Shown in pieces: positions 37,043-48,965 of a DNA stretch of 64,000 bases. The stretch's first letter is position 1. Each line of letters begins with the position of its first letter. This stretch comes from Brachynemurus nebulosus. Lineage: Eukaryota; Arthropoda; Insecta; Neuroptera; Myrmeleontidae. A program made the position numbers and the translations under genes. Location: contig JAPWDM010000003.1 of assembly GCA_035578155.1 (NCBI GenBank), positions 22,966,916 to 23,030,915 on the forward strand, read 5' to 3'. Under the pieces are notes generated by a model. The model had not been told where the DNA came from and did not search any database. It saw only the letters and a list, made by a program, of their open reading frames with translations.

Positions 37043-37250
37043 TTTTTTTGTCTTATTCCTTATAATTGCTCGATAACTGTGACTCTTAAAAAATTTTGGA
37101 TGAAAGATCTGAACACTAGAATCTTGGAGCTTAAAAAATTTTTTTTAAACATCTCGATATGACCATTTTTCACGTAAATACAGCCCTTCAAAAATCACTA
37201 AAAAATTAACAATTTTTTTTTGCTCCCTTAATTGTTTGGAGTAGTATATA
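37043..37250. repeat. Dispersed repeat, second direct copy
   Basis: Matches 36500-36714 (TCTTATTCCTTATAATTGCT, CATCTCGAT(G/A)(C/T)GACCATTTT, GCTCCCTTAATTGTTTGG). Followed by a short inverted repeat GCGCTTTGG...CAAGCGC. The copies diverge abruptly after GTATA. Confidence 0.8.
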
Positions 37251-38980
37251 ATTTTTGCGCTTTGGTGCGAGTTCAACTCAAGCGCCTCCAAAAGAAAAAC
37301 ACTGAACTTTCGTAATGGAGCTACCATTGTTCCAAAAAAATGCAATTGAACACCCAAAAACAATTAAACATAAAAGGTCTCCCATAAAAATTATTTTTAG
37401 CTCTTCCTGCTCCGCTCATATTTTTCCTTGTCACGCCCGCTTTTGTCATTCACTTTAAATATAATTGAATTAATTTCGTCTTCATTGTATTAAAATTGAA
37501 AATTTAGGTAATGTTGGCTAATTTTACGGTACCTATATCTAACGTACATGTACGGTTTATTAATATCTAGAGGAAAAGTTCATAAAACTGTTTTTGGATA
37601 ATATGATATTTTGAGGTTTGTTTGATTTTAATTGAACTATAAGCATTAAAGTTTGTTTAATTCGGATAATTGTTAGAAAATGTTAATATTGTAACAAAAC
37701 AAATTTATTAAAATGAAAAAAAAAATTGTCTTCTCATGTCCTAATTATCTTGAAACTTTATTTAGATCATTTTGATTACATGGTAGATAAAGGGAAGTGG
37801 GGTTACGATTCGAAAGTACGCTTTGCAGCTGCTTCCTTATCTAAATTTTTATATTGTTTATATTGTTTTTATATTGTTTATTTTTCACCCTCTTTTTGCA
37901 AAATTAACCCCCAAATTTTAACCCCCAACCACCCCTGTTGATGTAAATTGAACAAATTGCATATTAATAGAGAGTTCTTTAAAAAAGAGCAATATCGCCA
38001 ATTTAAACTTTTCCTCTATCTCTTACTGTTTTCGAGATATTTGTAAAATTAAATTTTTACCCCAATTTTTGAAGGGCGATTTCACCCCTTCAAACCGTTT
38101 TTCCGCAGATAAAAAAAATACGTGTCCCTTAGTTTTTAGTGTTCTATAACATACTTAAGTTTCATCAAAATCGATGGGTCTGGCCTCGGGAGCTTTACTT
38201 GTAAGTGAACTTTGTCGGTATTCATCTGGAGCTATGAAGCAAAACTATAGAAAAATTTTCACAGACATAACTGTCCGTGGGAATCATTTGACTAATTGAG
38301 GAAATTTTCTTACAATAGAGACTGACAGTGAACTAAGTGTTCGCTGCCTTTTTTACTGCGAGCAAAATTTAGAATTTTTATAAAGCTTTCTATGGATAAA
38401 GATAAGTGACCAAATCAAAGGTCTATAACTAATTGTAAAACCAAATGTTATTTTGACATTATTCCATTCCCAATTCCCTAAATGAAAGAGTATACTAGAT
38501 TCTAACTTTTTGAGCTTTATGGAAAAAACCGTGTCACTTTTCATTAAATGTGATATTAACTAAGCCATAGAGATTCATTAGTACCGAAGGATCAGCAAGT
38601 ATTCAACTATAGCGATCGAATTTTATTAAATAATTAAAATACACTGATTTGAACGTTAATTTTATGGTATTCCATATTTGTAAATAATGAAACCAATATT
38701 TTATGTAGCAAAAAAGTTAAGAAAATAAGCAACTAAGCTTGAAGCTTGAAAGTAAAATATTTGTTTTATTATTTATAATTAAAATCTCTAAAAGCATTTC
38801 TTACTTGACCTTACTTGCTATCACTTTTCTTCGAAATGATAGTGCACTTTTTATTTTACCCAAAACTCTTAACGAGATAGTACCTACTATAGTGGGTACT
38901 AAACTCAATTTTCTTATGGATAGATCCAGAAAGGAGGAAAAACTACAACTCTGCACCATAGACTATAATGCTATAAAAAT
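37251..38980. other. Unassigned stretch with repeat-like body
   Basis: 37900-38210 has C-rich blocks (ACCCCCAACCACCCCTG, TTCACCCCTTC) and TTTCATCAAAATCGATGGGTC, phrases typical of transposon untranslated regions. A CTGTTTTCGAGATA motif recurs with variation at about 12350. No termini found. The 93-codon frame at 38739-39020 runs into the hairpin that follows and is not recognised. Confidence 0.35.
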
Positions 38981-39118
38981 AGTATTTTACAATATAAGTT
39001 CGGTAAGTTGCTTTTACTGATCGAGAAAATGTTGCGAAAACGAGACCCGCAGGGTCGAGTTTTTGCAATTTTCGAGATCAGTAAATGCACTTAACGCATC
39101 GTGTATTGTATAATATTT
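38981..39118. repeat. Foldback hairpin, about 138 bp
   Basis: Inner arms 39003-39048 and 39052-39095 pair closely (TTTACTGATC(T)CGA, GTTGC(G)AAAA, CGA(GA)CCC) around a GCA loop. Outer sequence pairs more loosely to 38981 and 39118. Followed by ATTTTTTGCACGATCG, which recurs inverted at 39815-39849. Confidence 0.65.
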
Positions 39119-39849
39119 TTTGCACGATCGATTTAAAATAATTAAAGATTAAAAATGTGTTAAATAAAAAATAAAATTCAGATAATATAGATGAAATTTA
39201 TATTCCTATGTTATGACATAGAATGCCATGAATAAATATTATAAATATTCATAACAACTAATATGAATCTTTGTAGTGACAATTGACAACTATATTTGTA
39301 AATAAAAAATTAAGTGTCAATATTTAATTGGCGTTTATATTTTAATTAATTTTCTGTTAAAAAAAATTGAGGAAAATAATTTGTTAAACTATAATATTAG
39401 TGAGAGTAATGAAACTGATGAATTATTTTAATTCTGGCTGCAAATTTATTCTCGTAAAATGAAAGGAAGATTATGAAAACTACAGAAAATTTTAATGATT
39501 AGACAACCTTTTGAAATGTCAATAAAATATAAAGACTAATGGCAACAATAATAATAATAATGTGCAAACTAGTGAAAATTTTCATATTATTAATGGATTT
39601 ATTTTCCTAATTGTTCAAATTGTACTTTTAATTTCAATATAAATAAATAAATACAATCATTTTTGAGCTAATTTAACTTACCACACTCCTATTTACTTAC
39701 CACGCATCTATTTCACTTACCGCACTGTTATTTTTTGGTTTCCATGGATATAAACAAACGTTCGGGAAATGTAACTTACCAGCATTGTCAACAGCATCGG
39801 TAAATGCATGAAAATACACGATCGTGCAAAAAATTTAGTATGTAATACC
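39105..39849. repeat. Possible larger inverted-repeat element
   Basis: The segment ending AATATTTTTTGCACGATCG (to 39130) is found inverted as CGATCGTGCAAAAAATTTAG at 39819-39838. GTAAATGCA also occurs close to both. Between them lies AT-rich non-coding sequence with three loose repeats of CTTACC(A/G)C. The hairpin at 38981-39118 could be its left terminus. Boundaries and target duplication not resolved. Confidence 0.35.
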
Positions 39850-40921
39850 ATCATCGGTCACATAATTATTAAAACAATTAAAAACCTGGTGTAATTAATT
39901 ATCCCAGTTAACTTGATGATTTACAATCATTTGTAATAATAATTTAATTTTCAATTACACATACAATTCAAGGACATTGTCTTTTTATGAACAATGCAAT
40001 GTAGTCAGTATTATGTAGTACATATACATAAAAGAAAAAAATAGTAATTATAACACCTACACTCAAGTAACTGTTAGAAAGTATTAAATAATCCATGTCT
40101 AATTTGAAAATTATTAGCTCGATATATGTAAAATGTGCATAAATTTTAAAATTTATTTTATAGTCTGACATCATTTTTGAAATATTTAATTAAATCTCTA
40201 TACGAGTATAAATATTTATTCTACCCAGTTTCTTGTTTCCGAGTTTACCAAACTTTTACTATAGGTAAACAATTTAATAATGTAGTGTATTCCAAACATT
40301 CGTTATAGCCCAGATAGGAGCTGCTACCAATGTTGATTAACGAGCCAAGTTTCACAAGGAGAGTTTCAGGTATGGTCGTCGCCGATTTCGATGAAATTTC
40401 GTCTGCTAGTAGAGCATAATATTAATATTAAAAATTTACATTAGGGCCCACCTCTCAAAAAAAAAACATTTTCAGAAATGTAAAAGTCCATCTTGTAAAA
40501 ATATGGGGGGTAACATATTTTTACATTTTTCAAAATGTGAAAAGTTCACATTTTAAAAGTTCTGTGGCCGGTTGCACCATTATTAATCGGCCGTTAAGAT
40601 GTTAATCCATGATTAACTTTAACTGTTAACTGATTATTAAATCGTCTATTAAGTTAATGGATGAATATTGGGCAACTAAATATTTAATCAGCGTTTAGTG
40701 CATATTTTGATGCTAGTTTCCATATAGTCTAATAGCACTAAATTTTATATCTATCTAAATTTTATATCAATCTATACATTAATTTTAGAATAGACATAAC
40801 ATTTTTTTAAAAAGAGATTCTTGTAGCAATTGCTGAGGAGAACATTTGTGCAAAATGTGAACTCCCGGAAATGTTTTTTCATATCATGAATAGCGTTTTT
40901 TTACCTTTCACCGCTTACGTA
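39850..40921. other. Unassigned stretch with a repeat-like terminus
   Basis: At about 40564-40690 a block starting GGCCGGTTGCACCATTATTA with several GTTAA(C/T) repeats looks like the end of a MITE, but no inverted partner was found. The rest is AT-rich. Confidence 0.35.
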
Positions 40922-41160
40922 GCGAAAACGGTGATAGATACATTAAAAAGTGTTGAGACTTTTCTTAACATACCCTGGACGGCATACCCTGCCGGAACGC
41001 TAGAAAAAGTGGATTTTTGAGTGTGCGTTTGGAGCGCTCTATCTTTTCACCTGTACAAGATACACAGGTGCTCTCGCTGACTTTTTTGTAGAGAATTCGA
41101 TTCGAATCGAATTCTCTACAAAAAAGGTCTTAACATTTTTTAATGTATCTATCACCGTTT

Positions 41161-41163
<3 letters not shown>
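40922..41163. repeat. Foldback with outer 37-bp stem
   Basis: 40922-40959 and 41127-41163 are inverted copies (ACGGTGATAGATACATTAAA on the left) with one indel and two mismatches. The inner right side holds the perfect palindrome at 41081-41126; the left loop holds a GCATACCCTGCCGG block. It abuts the (TA)n at 41164. Confidence 0.8.
41081..41126. repeat. 46-bp perfect palindrome
   Basis: Every base pairs with its mirror partner around 41103/41104: C, six T, GTAGAGAATTCGATTC and the exact complement. There is no loop, so extruded DNA would be a clean cruciform. Perfect palindromes of this length are often unstable, so it is probably young or an end-to-end joint of two copies of one terminus. 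Confidence 0.95.

Positions 41164-41256
<93 letters not shown>
41164..41256. repeat. (TA)n microsatellite
   Basis: Nearly pure TA dinucleotides with one CA interruption near the middle, ending in ACGTA. The long IYIY-type frames here (both strands) are read-through of this tract. Confidence 0.95.
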
Positions 41257-41257
<1 letters not shown>

Positions 41258-41370
41258 GTATATTTCTAGGAACCTCAAAACAAATTTCTGCCATAGTCTC
41301 GGGCTCAAGTCGCGTCATGACAGTGGCTGTAATAGCTGAATTCCATTCTGACTTCCATTTCAAGAATTGT
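41257..41370 (+). repeat. Dispersed repeat next to (TA)n, copy A
   Basis: Aligns with the minus strand of 52381-52500: CTAGGAACCTCAAAACAAAT, GTC(T/C)CGGGCT and AAGCTGAATT-like blocks in the same order. In both copies a (TA)n tract lies immediately 5' of the block. Family unknown. Confidence 0.7.
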
Positions 41371-41723
41371 TATCCACTCCTTACGGCTTCTGTGCAGTCC
41401 ATAATAAATATTTGTTTAGTCTATAGCAAATGAAACTTGTTGGACTTAAATCCGAATTTATTACTCGTGTGCAACAATACCAAGAAATGATTTTATCATT
41501 AAAAATAATATGTGACATGCAAATATTATAAATACCGACTATAAAAATAGTAATAAGAATAAAATAAATCTAGAGGGTAATATGGTAAAATTCAAAAACA
41601 GATAATGTTGCTGCTTTTTTTTCGAAATGATCATCATACATTCAAAATACTTGGAAAACTACCTACGCAATTCTCATAAATATATTTCTTATAAAAATCA
41701 AAATGTTCGAATGGCAAAAAGTA
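41371..41723. other. Unassigned spacer
   Basis: AT-rich, nothing recognised. Confidence 0.45.
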
Positions 41724-41731
41724 ACTTAGGT

Positions 41732-42098
41732 CAGGGCCGTATTTACAATCTTTAGACTCCTAGGCACAGAATCTGCGATGCAGACCGTACCGGAGGAAAC
41801 TTTTTTGAAAATTAACTTGCCAAAATTGTGTTTTAAGTTTTTTTATACTCATGGGATTACTCTATTAAATTAATGTCTACGTGTATTTATTTAAATTTTA
41901 AATACTATTTTTGACATCGAATTGGTCTTAGCGAGATCTCCGACATTATAACTCAACTGGGACACGCTTGATACATGAATGTTGACTGACTCGTCGCTTG
42001 TATGGGTTACCGGCAAAGGATTGGAGCAGGAATTAACCGAAACAAAATTTATTTTCATACCTGCTTAGATTACCTGCACGGCCTTAAATACGGCTCTG
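41732..42098. mobile_element. hAT-like MITE (CAGGGCCGTATTTA family, copy 2), 367 bp
   Basis: Left end CAGGGCCGTATTTACA, right end reverse complement CAGAGCCGTATTTAAG. The 8-base flanks acttaggt (41724-41731) and actaaagt (42099-42106) agree at 6 of 8 positions. Interior is collinear with the 500-bp copy at 2552-3051 but shorter. Non-coding. Confidence 0.8.
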
Positions 42099-42106
42099 AC
42101 TAAAGT

Positions 42107-42592
42107 GTTTGTTTTGCTAAAAGTATAAGTAACTTTTCAAAAACTATTTCCCTAATGTGGGCTTCCTTGAAACTGCAAAAATGAGTTCTCTCGTTAATGC
42201 TGGAAGATGAAAAATCTTTTTGTTTTTTATATGGATAAATTACTCCTAAATTGCTTCTTTGACACCAGTAATTACTCCACCAGTAACTTAATAATTTAAT
42301 TAGTTTTTTATAAAGAAAAAAAATTCTTCCAGTATCAAAACCTTGCAAAATAGTGCTTTTTATATAGTTTCTTTATGTCAATAGATTGCTTCCAATTTGC
42401 TCTATTTAATTCGAAAGCTAGTTTTTTTGAATCATTATTAAAATATTTTGTTTATTTATAACAATATCCACCTGTCAAAATCGAATTATCCTTAAATATA
42501 TGCAAACGACATACAGAATGAATATTCGACTGCCTATAATGTTTTATTAGCACATGACTTCGTAATTATAAATATTTATACTTTTATTATAT
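42107..42592. other. Unassigned AT-rich sequence
   Basis: Nothing recognised; an 82-codon minus-strand frame (42100-42348) begins at the edge of the MITE and has no domain. Confidence 0.45.
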
Positions 42593-43184
42593 ATTAGCCG
42601 TATGTCCGATGGGATTTCCCATCGACAACATCTTTTTATTAGGTATTCACTTTCTGCTCACTTTTAATGTTTTTCAAAAGCCTAAATCAATATCCACGTT
42701 TCTAACTTCAAAGATGACGAACTTCCCATACGAACTTTCATTTCCTGTTTTAACCCCTTAGGGAATAAATTTCCAGAAACGTTTACACAACTGACTTTTA
42801 TTTATAAATAGAAGCCTAAACGCCAATTTTCATATCCGCTGTGCCAAATTTAATCTTTCTAAACCCAACAGTTTAGGCTGTGCGTTGTCTGTCAGTCAGT
42901 GGTAAAGATTTATTCAATAATATATTATTTATTTTAATAACAATAGTAACATATTTTTATATACCACTAACTTCAAAAACAACGAATTTACATACAAATT
43001 TTCATCCCCTATTAAACCCACTTAGGGGATGAATTTCCAAAAATCCTTTCTTAGTGCTCACCTATGTTACATAGGGAACTCCTATGCAAAACTTCATTCT
43101 TCTAAATTCAACGGTAAATTCAACAGTTTCGGCTGTGCATTGTCTGTCAGTCAGTCAGTCAGTGTTACAAATTTATTAAGTAGA
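42593..43184 (-). mobile_element. Non-autonomous Helitron, copy 2
   Basis: Minus strand starts TCTACTTAATAAATTT and ends CTAAT (42593-42597). A perfect 7-bp hairpin, CGATGGG/CCCATCG with a 4-base loop, lies about 9 bases before the end, as Helitrons require. The body is the same tandem dimer as at 21614-22188 and very similar throughout, with a small duplication (GGTAAATTCAACAG) in the distal half. The paired copies share both ends exactly, which fixes the boundaries. No coding sequence. Confidence 0.8.
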
Positions 43185-44194
43185 TTTTAATTACTAGTAA
43201 GAAAAATTAATACTTAACTTTTAAATTATATGGAGTAAATTGGGAGAAATTTATTGGTATAAAGAAACTGTGTAAAAAAAAAAACAATATTTGACAAGAT
43301 TCCGATGATTCAAAAACTGATAAAAAGTGGAGTAATTTAGCTAATAAAAACAAAAAAATATTTTTGAATTCTCGACACCAGCTTCTTTCTGGTGTTATAT
43401 TTCGCTATTTTCTTGATTTATCACTGACTAAACCGTTAAAGATGCAATGAAATAAAGAGACCCGCAAAGGAAGTCTGTGATACTACTAGCTTACAGTTTT
43501 ACAGAGAAAACGGTAATAAACAGGAACAAAAATTAAATCAATTTATCCTAATCGTCAGAAGATCACAAAATAAAATGTGAATTGTCTTAATAACATTGGA
43601 GTATCACTTACGTATACGTTTACGATGATCGTTAAAGAACAATTATAAGTATTTGGCCTTTGATTTTACTACACTTGTATATTTTCTATCTGCATGTTGT
43701 GTTGTATCTATCTATCCCGTTCTGTCGTTCTCATATAACAATAAAGAGAGCTTTTTGATCTGAAATATATTAAATAACACATACTCGAAGGTGTTAAAAG
43801 GGTAACAAGAATCGAAGAGAAAAAGAACAGAATACGACATCGACAACATCGAAACGTCGGTATAGATGTTGGTGAAGAGTTTCTTCTATTATTATTTGAA
43901 CAATATTACAAGCGGAAATATTTATACTTATCAGATATAGTGTATTTCACGTAATATGCGCCATGAGTATTATGAGTTTGTTTGGAATACAATCCTGCTG
44001 CTAGAATTTGTATATATCAAAATGAGTTATGATACTGCGCAATATTCTCGTTTATAATTCTACTACAACTAAAACCATGATCCAAAAACATAAGTAGAAT
44101 AAGTATCTGAAATTAATTAAGGATGTACACCGAGATACCATAACAAAATTTAGTCTATGAATTTATGATTCGAACTCTTACGTAATTCAGTTTA
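43185..44194. other. Unassigned sequence
   Basis: Nothing recognised; some TCTATC-type repeats at about 43700-43720. Confidence 0.45.
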
Positions 44195-44478
44195 ACCAGT
44201 CGAATAATCGAGCGTGCTTAGGCACCGGTACTTGCGAGTGGTGGGTCGTGAGTTCGAATCCCATGGCCGGTTATGCCCGTAAAGGTTTTCTGCTGTTTTC
44301 CTTCACAATTCCAGATGAATATCGGCATAGTTCCTTTAAGAAAAAGGCAGCAGACGCAGCCTTATCACGTCCTAGCCCTTTCACCACTTTCCTTGTCCTC
44401 CACTCATATTATAAAATGTATAAAATGTAATATTAAAGAACAATATATAAATAATGATGTAAAGAACAATATATAAAA
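44195..44478 (+). mobile_element. tRNA-related SINE
   Basis: Contains a B-box-like AGTTCGAATCC at 44251-44261 and an A-box-like GTGCTTAGGCACCGG about 30 bases upstream, the spacing of an internal Pol III promoter. The downstream body is GC-richer than the surroundings (CACAATTCCAGATGAATATC, AAAGGCAGCAGACGCAGCC) and ends in a repetitive A/T tail. The tail holds TATAAAATG twice and a 26-bp unit (TAAAGAACAATATATAAA...) twice. No clear target duplication. Two overlapping 60- to 67-codon frames run through it but are not genes. Confidence 0.7.
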
Positions 44479-44564
44479 AATGAAGACAGTAAACAGATTT
44501 ATTACTAACTGTAAGTATTGATTCACTTTGCCTGCGTAAATTAAAAAAAAAATTATTTAGTTTT

Positions 44565-45070
44565 TATTATTAGATACCGAAATTTTAAACACGTTTTTCT
44601 CGAAACGGCATTTTACAGTTGGCGAGAACTGTCACTCAAAAACTATTCAAGCAATGTTTTTGAGATTTATATCGAATATATTTTATATTATTATCTTCTA
44701 TGTGAACCAAACTTTTATATATCAACATCTGTACAAAAATATTTTTCTAATGCAGAAATAGACAATAATTTCATTAAGTGTTTTTTTTTTTTTTTAATTT
44801 TTCAGATGTTTATTATCGAGTTAGAGACCTTGCCATTTGAGAACTTATGGAGTGACACGCTCCAATCAAAGATTGTAGTTACCATTTTTATATATACTGA
44901 AAAAAAAAATGTTACAACACTTTAAGATCATAGTAAATAAAATGTTAAACCTAAAAAATACACAACAATTCTTTTCTTGTTAAAAAAAAATTCCCGAAAT
45001 TACCTTTTTCAGCCTGTCTAAAGTTATTTCTCCACTTAAACGTTTATACTCTTTGATATCCAAATAAATA
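44565..45070 (+). repeat. Dispersed repeat, empty-site copy
   Basis: Aligns with 60340-60726 plus 61335-61510: ATACCGAAATTTTAA, TTTTTCTCGAAAC, CACTCAAAAACTATTCAA, GCCATTTGAGAACTT and TATATATACTGAAA occur in order. It lacks the 608-bp Helitron present in the other copy, so it marks the pre-insertion state. Family unknown. Confidence 0.75.
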
Positions 45071-45708
45071 AATAGTTAAATCGCAGCTGTGACTTTACTG
45101 GAATTAATTTCAAAAATTCAAAAATCCAAATTAGAATCGATTACTGTAGTTTTTAACGCCTTAAATTTTGAATGAATGTTTTTATTGGTGAACACACACT
45201 GAAGTATATTGCAAAAACAATCTTTTATGAGAAAAATTCGAAAAACTTCAATAAAATACGGTACAATAAAATACATATTCAGTGAAATAAAATCTCAATA
45301 GAAACCATTGCTCTTTTGGAATACTTACAGAAAAGGTAGGTAGATATATATCACATAGGTATAAGCGCTTTATATTAAACTCAACACCGACTACACAGGT
45401 ATTTTATATATAGGTACTTTACAGTACGTGTGAAATTGTACACTACACTTTGACAAAATTAACATATTTGTTCTTTAAATTTACAAAATACCAACTTACA
45501 ACCACTTTACGTATTTCTTGACTACACGTTTTATGTTTTACTATGTATGTATGTGTGTGTATTGTAATTTATCGATAATAGCGTATCAATTTTCACATTT
45601 TATAGCTTTAGATTGTTTTCAAGATGTGAAATTACATTTTTTAGGAAATACACTTTGTTTTGTACTGTAGTAATAAAATATTTTTGCATACTTACGAGTA
45701 TAACAAAA
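45071..45708. other. Unassigned AT-rich sequence
   Basis: Nothing recognised. Confidence 0.45.
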
Positions 45709-45842
45709 TAGTATATTACGTGATTGAGGTTGTAAGTTGCATATTACACACGAGCGAAAAAGCTACGCAAGAGCCGCGCAGCGGCGAGTGCGTAATTGCA
45801 CGAGTGTGTAATATGCCTTACAACCGAGTAACGTACTATACT
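45709..45842. repeat. Hairpin repeat, about 134 bp
   Basis: Arms 45709-45755 and 45791-45842 are inverted copies (GTTGTAAG, GCATATTACACAC, GAGTAACGTACTATA on one side). The loop is GC-rich (GAGCCGCGCAGCGGCGAG) and itself partly palindromic. Probably a small foldback MITE. The 83-codon frame across it is not a gene. Confidence 0.7.
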
Positions 45843-47962
45843 TTATCTATGACTAACATGAAATTCACAATAAACGATGAAAATTTGATACAAATACAAT
45901 ACTTTCATTAAAATTATGTAGAATTTGAAAATTAAAAACAAATATAAACATTCAGTTGCTGGGTAAAATTCTTGTACAGATTCTAACATAATATACAATA
46001 TAAGAATTAGTAAAAGTGAAGACAAAAATATTAACGCAGTTTTTTTTTTAGATTCGAGGAAATTTTTAATAAATGTAATTAAAGTAGTTACATTCAACAC
46101 TTGTATATCACGATACTTTAGAAACACTGTAAAAAGTATTTGTTTAATACTAAAAATTTTAAAGAAAAGTTTTAGAGCCCAAACGTACACTTCCAATTTC
46201 TTTATACAGGGTGTTTCAAGTAACTAAGAACATATAATTAACGTAACGAGAATCTGTTATAATCAAGGGGTGCTTGCTTTATTTTATTATTATAAGATAC
46301 TTATTTAGAAAAAACTAACATGAGATTGCGTTAAAATAGTGTTTAAAAATAATTAAAAGCCAATACCAGTAAATTTAATAGTAGACTGATATAAAATTTT
46401 TGAATAATAGATAATAACACGAGTTAGAAAAATAATTGGATATTTATTGTCAGATTAGCTTTGTCTTCTTTAGCTGTACCTTGTCTGTCATTTCTTCTAA
46501 TAAAAAAAATGCACATTGTAATAGAAATATAGTTTATTGTTGAGTTTTTGAAAATCTCGTTAAAAAAATCTTATTATTCATTAAAATTTGTTCACATTTT
46601 GATGAACTTTGTCCCAAAGCCAAAAAAAAAAAAAAAATTGACGGCGGCTGATCTAAAATTCAGGTGAACTTCACTGAGAATAGTTGTTGACGTCATATAG
46701 GTAAATTTTCGTTTGTTTTATTAAATAAAATGTCATTTAAATGATTTATTTCGGGTTGAATTTTCAACTTTTACTATAAAAACACCCAAATAAATTATTT
46801 CTGTAATTTATACATTTCGAATTTTTTTTTTTTTTTTTTGGTTAATTGTATAGCCTTGTTTGTTTCAAAAACCTATCTTTGCAGTCCCAAAAACATAATT
46901 TTATGGCTGAAACAGACTTGAGTAAATTTGATGCCACCAGAAAAATAAATTTTAATATTTTTATGAAATTTAATTTATTGGTAGTTAGTAATTTTGAGCA
47001 AATTTTCAATTTCTACCATCAACATGTAACCACTATTCTCACAAATGGTTTTCGGAAATATCAAAACGAGACTACATGTAATAGATAAAATAATAAAAAT
47101 GAATACAAATTTTTAAAAAAAAAATTATATAAATAGTACCTTTCTTTAATTTCCAAAACAGTACTTACCTATTATTTTATTAATAAAATGTTTATAAAAA
47201 TTGCATATAATAGTATTAAATACTAACTATATAATACATTTTAGTAATATCGGAAAAAAATACTATGTAAATAAAAACAATGATAAATGTCTATTATTTT
47301 GATTACAGAAATTTATTAAAAATCAATGGTCACCAAATAATTAATGCCCCCCGGGACGACTACTTTAATAGCTAAATAAATACAATTTATCACACAGACT
47401 TTTCTTATTAAATATTGAAAAAGAAACAAAAAAACAAACACTAAGGAAATAAAAAGGAAAAACGTCACGCATCGGGGTAAAAAAAATTGACATCTGTTTT
47501 TATTTAACTTTCACTAAATAAATTTTCGTATGTCGAATAAATTTTATTGTCCCATATGTGTCCTAAGATATGAAATCAATAAGATATTAAATATTACATA
47601 TATTCATAAAGTTGGTTTGACAATAGACGAAGTTTTATTGGCACCGGTTACATATATTATGTCATTTGATTTGATTAGAAATGATTGATGGCAAATGATT
47701 CTTACAATATCAATGGAGTCAATCGACGTTTGCTGTCATTTTTGACTATTCTTTTTTTTTTATAGTGAAGGATTTGATGACACACTTGTTGTTTCAAGTT
47801 GTCTCGTCCGATACCATGTCTAACTGTGGATATCAAAAATATATATTGGTTTACCTTGTAATTTTTATTTTTTTCTCGTAAAAATTGAAAGTTTAGGTTG
47901 TTGAAGGGACTTCGAGAAGTAGTTTGTATATTATTTTATTTGCAGTTATTTGATTTTAAGCT
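45843..47962. other. Unassigned stretch
   Basis: At about 46205 a CAGGGTGTTTCAAGTAACT phrase resembles ends common to arthropod repeats, but no partner was found. Long A and T runs at 46621-46636 and 46820-46840. Frames of 80-117 codons have no domains. Confidence 0.4.
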
Positions 47963-47970
47963 ATAGCTAG

Positions 47971-48430
47971 ACTGAACATCACAGACACGAAACGTGGCAG
48001 ACACGACAAATATTATTAAATATTTTCTTATGAACAGATTCATACAATTCGTGTCTGTATTGTTACTATATATGAATACATTCATAAGAAAAGCATTAAA
48101 CAATATTTCGTCGGAGATAGTGCAAATACGCGTAACTAGCATTGGATAATTCCGCGTATCTGACAAATGTACCCAATTGAAAAATTCGAAGGCAGTGAAC
48201 GCAGGAACCTGATTAGCAGCTACCTCTTTGATAGATACTTTATTCGACTAACGGAGAGCAAGAAATCGCCCAATAACAATACCGCAAATCTACTGCCGTC
48301 AAGTGGCGATCCCGCGTATGTGGTCAGATCTAATGTAGATACGTACTCTTTCCTTATGGTATATACGCGGATTTGCACTATCCCCGACGATTTGTCGTGT
48401 GTGTCACCATATGTGTCTGTGACGTTCAGT
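47971..48430. mobile_element. Inverted-repeat element, 460 bp, with subterminal inverted blocks
   Basis: Ends ACTGAACATCACAGACAC (left) and the inverted ACTGAACGTCACAGACAC (right). Within, ACACGACAAAT recurs near each end, TTTTCTTATGAA pairs with TTCATAAGAAAA, and GATAGTGCAAATACGCG pairs with CGCGGATTTGCACTATC. The target duplication is not clear. Overlapping frames of 76-93 codons on both strands have no domain and are probably fortuitous. Confidence 0.65.
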
Positions 48431-48961
48431 GTCTGTAGATATGAATGAACCTTAATTCTGGGTGACACCAATATTATTAGTTCAGTTCAATTGTAGAATA
48501 AAAATGTTTAATTTATACTGTTAACCAATAAAAGACCACGATATTATATCTAATACAATGGGCGAGTCAAATTTAAGGACAGTTGTCTTAATTCAGGGAA
48601 TTTAGATATATAAAGCAACAATGGGATATTTGGGCCTCTCCTAACCAGAGGCCTCAGTACCAAATGCAGTCTTCATAGTACCTTTTAAAGATTATATCAC
48701 AAGAACAATATTTCGTTGCGTAAAGTTCGTGGATGAGAGATAAAGACAGTTAGTTAAATAAAGAAGGAATAAAGTGTGATTTATGATTTACTAGTTTAAT
48801 ATATGAACTTTTTTTATGAATTTAGCAAACTAAATGAAAATACGGACCAAATACTGAAATATTTTGAAAAAATTTCGTACGAAGATTCTTCTGAATATAA
48901 TAAAAGATATTTTCCCAATAAGAATGATATGGTATTAAGGTAACAAATACATATTATTCCT
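48431..48961. other. Unassigned sequence
   Basis: Nothing recognised apart from a short CCTCTCCTAACCAGAGGCCTC inverted motif at about 48635. Confidence 0.4.
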
Positions 48962-48965
48962 TTAA

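Noticed and set aside
41039..41433. Frames encoding long Ile-Tyr repeats on both strands
   Set aside because: Read-through of a (TA)n microsatellite; the same applies near 4.4, 7.7, 52.5, 55.0 and 60.3 kb.
46202..46230. CAGGGTGTTTCAAG phrase as a transposon end
   Set aside because: No inverted partner or target duplication found within several kilobases.
48167..48471. Overlapping 93- and 83-codon frames
   Set aside because: Both lie mainly in an inverted-repeat element and neither has a recognisable domain.
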